Shown here: in pieces, positions 58,501 through 64,000 of the stretch
Layout of the letters: each line of letters starts with the position of its first letter
Position numbering within the stretch: position 1 is the stretch's first letter
NCBI RefSeq assembly: GCF_021347895.1
Contig: NC_067125.1
Span: 21,989,121 to 22,053,120, forward strand
Length of the DNA stretch: 64,000 bases
Source of the DNA: Acanthochromis polyacanthus
Lineage: Eukaryota > Chordata > Actinopteri > Pomacentridae
Direction of reading: 5' to 3'
Program-made: the position numbers and the translations under genes
The notes under the pieces: model-generated
What the model saw: the letters and a program-made list of their open reading frames with translations, nothing else
Database searches by the model: none
Told to the model about the DNA's origin: nothing

Positions 58501-59794
58501 TTGTGATTTTGTCGTTCTTATGTAACATTGTTTGGTCAACCCCAAGTTCATAAAAACTTGCAAATTTGACAAAAAATTGACACTTGATGATTAAACCCTC
58601 TCCTGCTGTGAGGTTATACAGATTCTTTGCCCAACATAAGCCAAGCCAAGGATTAAATGCTCAACACTGTGCTTACATTTTCAGACCAATTTTCTGTAAA
58701 CCAGTAACAAATTTGGCAAATGGCTGCTGTTTCTTGACTTTTTGCACTGCTGCCTTTGTTTTCCTCCCAGTCACCGAGCTGTGAGATTGTTTTAGCAGTG
58801 GCGAGGTGTTGTTCTTCCCTCCCCTCCCGCTGGGTGGGAGCTTACCCAATAAATGCCAGCCAGCCCAGGTGTGAAGTGTGGCTTTGGCTTGTTGTGCTGG
58901 CTAGCTAAAAGCCTGCTGTGTGTGCATGTGCGCGACATGCATGTGTGTTTGTGTTTTCCTTGACAAGTTGGTGGTGTTTTCGCTGTGTGCAGAGATGTGT
59001 TGGAGGTCACCGAAGCCAAGTGGATGGAGTAAGAAAGAAGGGGGTTTGAAAGTGAGGTATATGGGTAGGCTTTTGTTTTTTTAGCACTTCACAACAAGGC
59101 CTCATGAATACTTACAACTAGCATTTATTGTGTGATGCCACAGAAATAAGTAAAAAGTCACACTTAAGTCGAGTGTGCAGGCTCAAGGCCAAAAATGAAT
59201 CTTTATACACTCACATCCACGTGTACCCTCCACTCACAACATAAAAGCACTCATGTAGTTGAAAACACATGCACACACACATTTCCTTGGGCCACAGACA
59301 GGGAAGGGAGCCCCTGTTTAATTTTCAGCCTCCCTGTGAAGTTTGCAGAGGGTGCCAGGACTGATGACACGCAGGTATCATCACCAGCAGAGAGGATCAG
59401 TAGTAGCAGTAGAGGGGCTGCCCGGCACATCCAACCATCACGACGCCCAGCAGTCCACCGTGACACCCAGAGACAAGACCCAATGCCTGCAGCAGGCAGA
59501 AGTAAGAGGGGATGGACTGAGAGACTCCAGGGTAAGAGGGGTTGTGGGGAGGATGGGGGAAAGCAGAAGAAAAGGGGGAACTTTAGGAGAATGGCAGGAC
59601 AAACTGAACTGAGTAGGAAGAAAGACCAGTGAGTGTAGCAAGGACAGAATGGATGATATAAAGTCACAGAATTTTCATTGTGGAGTTAAAGATAATCCAG
59701 CAAATTAATTAATTAATTAAATTTAATTAAAATTGCAAAATTGGAAAGCAACAACTGTCCTGACAACAGAGTCAGTTTGCTACTGCCTGTAAGA
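55561..59794. other. Long non-coding stretch, no gene recognised
   Basis: AT-rich sequence without recognisable domains. Opposed ORFs at 59,195-59,667 (up to 145 aa) overlap on both strands, share no family motif, and are judged to be composition effects of an A/G-rich stretch. No repeats longer than about 20 bp were spotted by eye. Confidence 0.45.
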
Positions 59795-59860
59795 ATAGAA
59801 TAGAATATCCTTTATTAGTCCCAAAAGGGGAAATTAGCAAGAACAAGAAAAGCACTCAGA
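59795..59860 (-). repeat. LINE 3'-tail fragment
   Basis: (AGAAT)n is followed by ATCCTTTATTAGTCCC and GGGGAAATT. This is the same tail as at 41,800, so a short 5'-truncated insertion. Confidence 0.7.

Positions 59861-64000
<4,140 letters not shown>

Noticed and set aside
59195..59667. 145-aa plus and 138-aa minus ORFs
   Set aside because: They overlap in opposite strands, have biased composition and no recognisable motif.

Overview
The window looks like ray-finned fish (teleost) nuclear DNA. It is AT-rich and full of long (AC/GT)n, (TA)n and (ATCC)n microsatellites. It also holds a classic fish transposon set: Tc1-like IR/DR elements, L2/CR1-, RTE/Rex3- and L1-type LINEs, tRNA-derived SINEs, a Penelope-like element, BEL/Pao and Ty3/gypsy relics, hAT relics and a Helentron. 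I found no host gene I can name. Nearly all recognisable coding sequence is transposon-derived, and most of it is broken.

Layout. 1-7,880 is mostly non-coding with one LINE scrap and one unexplained minus-strand ORF. 7,880-18,375 is the most unusual part. Two copies of the same ~3.3 kb element lie in opposite orientation (copy 1, 7,923-11,251; copy 2, 13,361-18,301). Each carries two small convergent spliced genes, called A and B here. AT-rich ~21-bp minisatellite arrays with internal dyad symmetry flank both ends of copy 1 and the right end of copy 2. Three short palindromic elements lie between the copies. Copy 2 also carries a MITE that itself contains a Tc1-like transposon with an intact 350-aa DD34E transposase. 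18,400-21,130 is an L2-type LINE split by a 5'-truncated Penelope-like element with a 9-bp target duplication. 21,280-22,690 holds Ty3/gypsy and L1-type fragments.

23,450-35,290 is a large decayed Helentron-type rolling-circle element on the plus strand. Its parts run in order: an SGNH-hydrolase-like region, many short exons, a Cys-protease domain of the herpesvirus tegument-USP (C76-like) type, a tandem K/Y-rich repeat, a DUF6570-like zinc region, the HUH Rep, a PIF1-type helicase and an AP-endonuclease domain. A Rex3-like LINE has inserted in the helicase. 35,400-37,620 holds a 153-bp tandem array, a LINE interrupted by a SINE-in-SINE nest, and a Tc1 scrap. 37,870-46,520 is a series of hAT-type MITEs, SINEs, LINE tails, a hAT C-terminal fragment and a truncated IS630/Tc1-type element that still encodes a spliced N-terminal transposase fragment. 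51,790-55,560 is a decayed BEL/Pao retrotransposon on the minus strand. The rest (46.5-51.8 kb and 55.6-64 kb) is non-coding apart from microsatellites and small repeats.

The parts do not form a host pathway. The interest lies in the transposon architecture: the twin minisatellite-flanked element has no recognisable transposase yet keeps spliced genes, and the Helentron is a multi-enzyme polyprotein. All family names come from my own reading of motifs; nothing was checked against a database.
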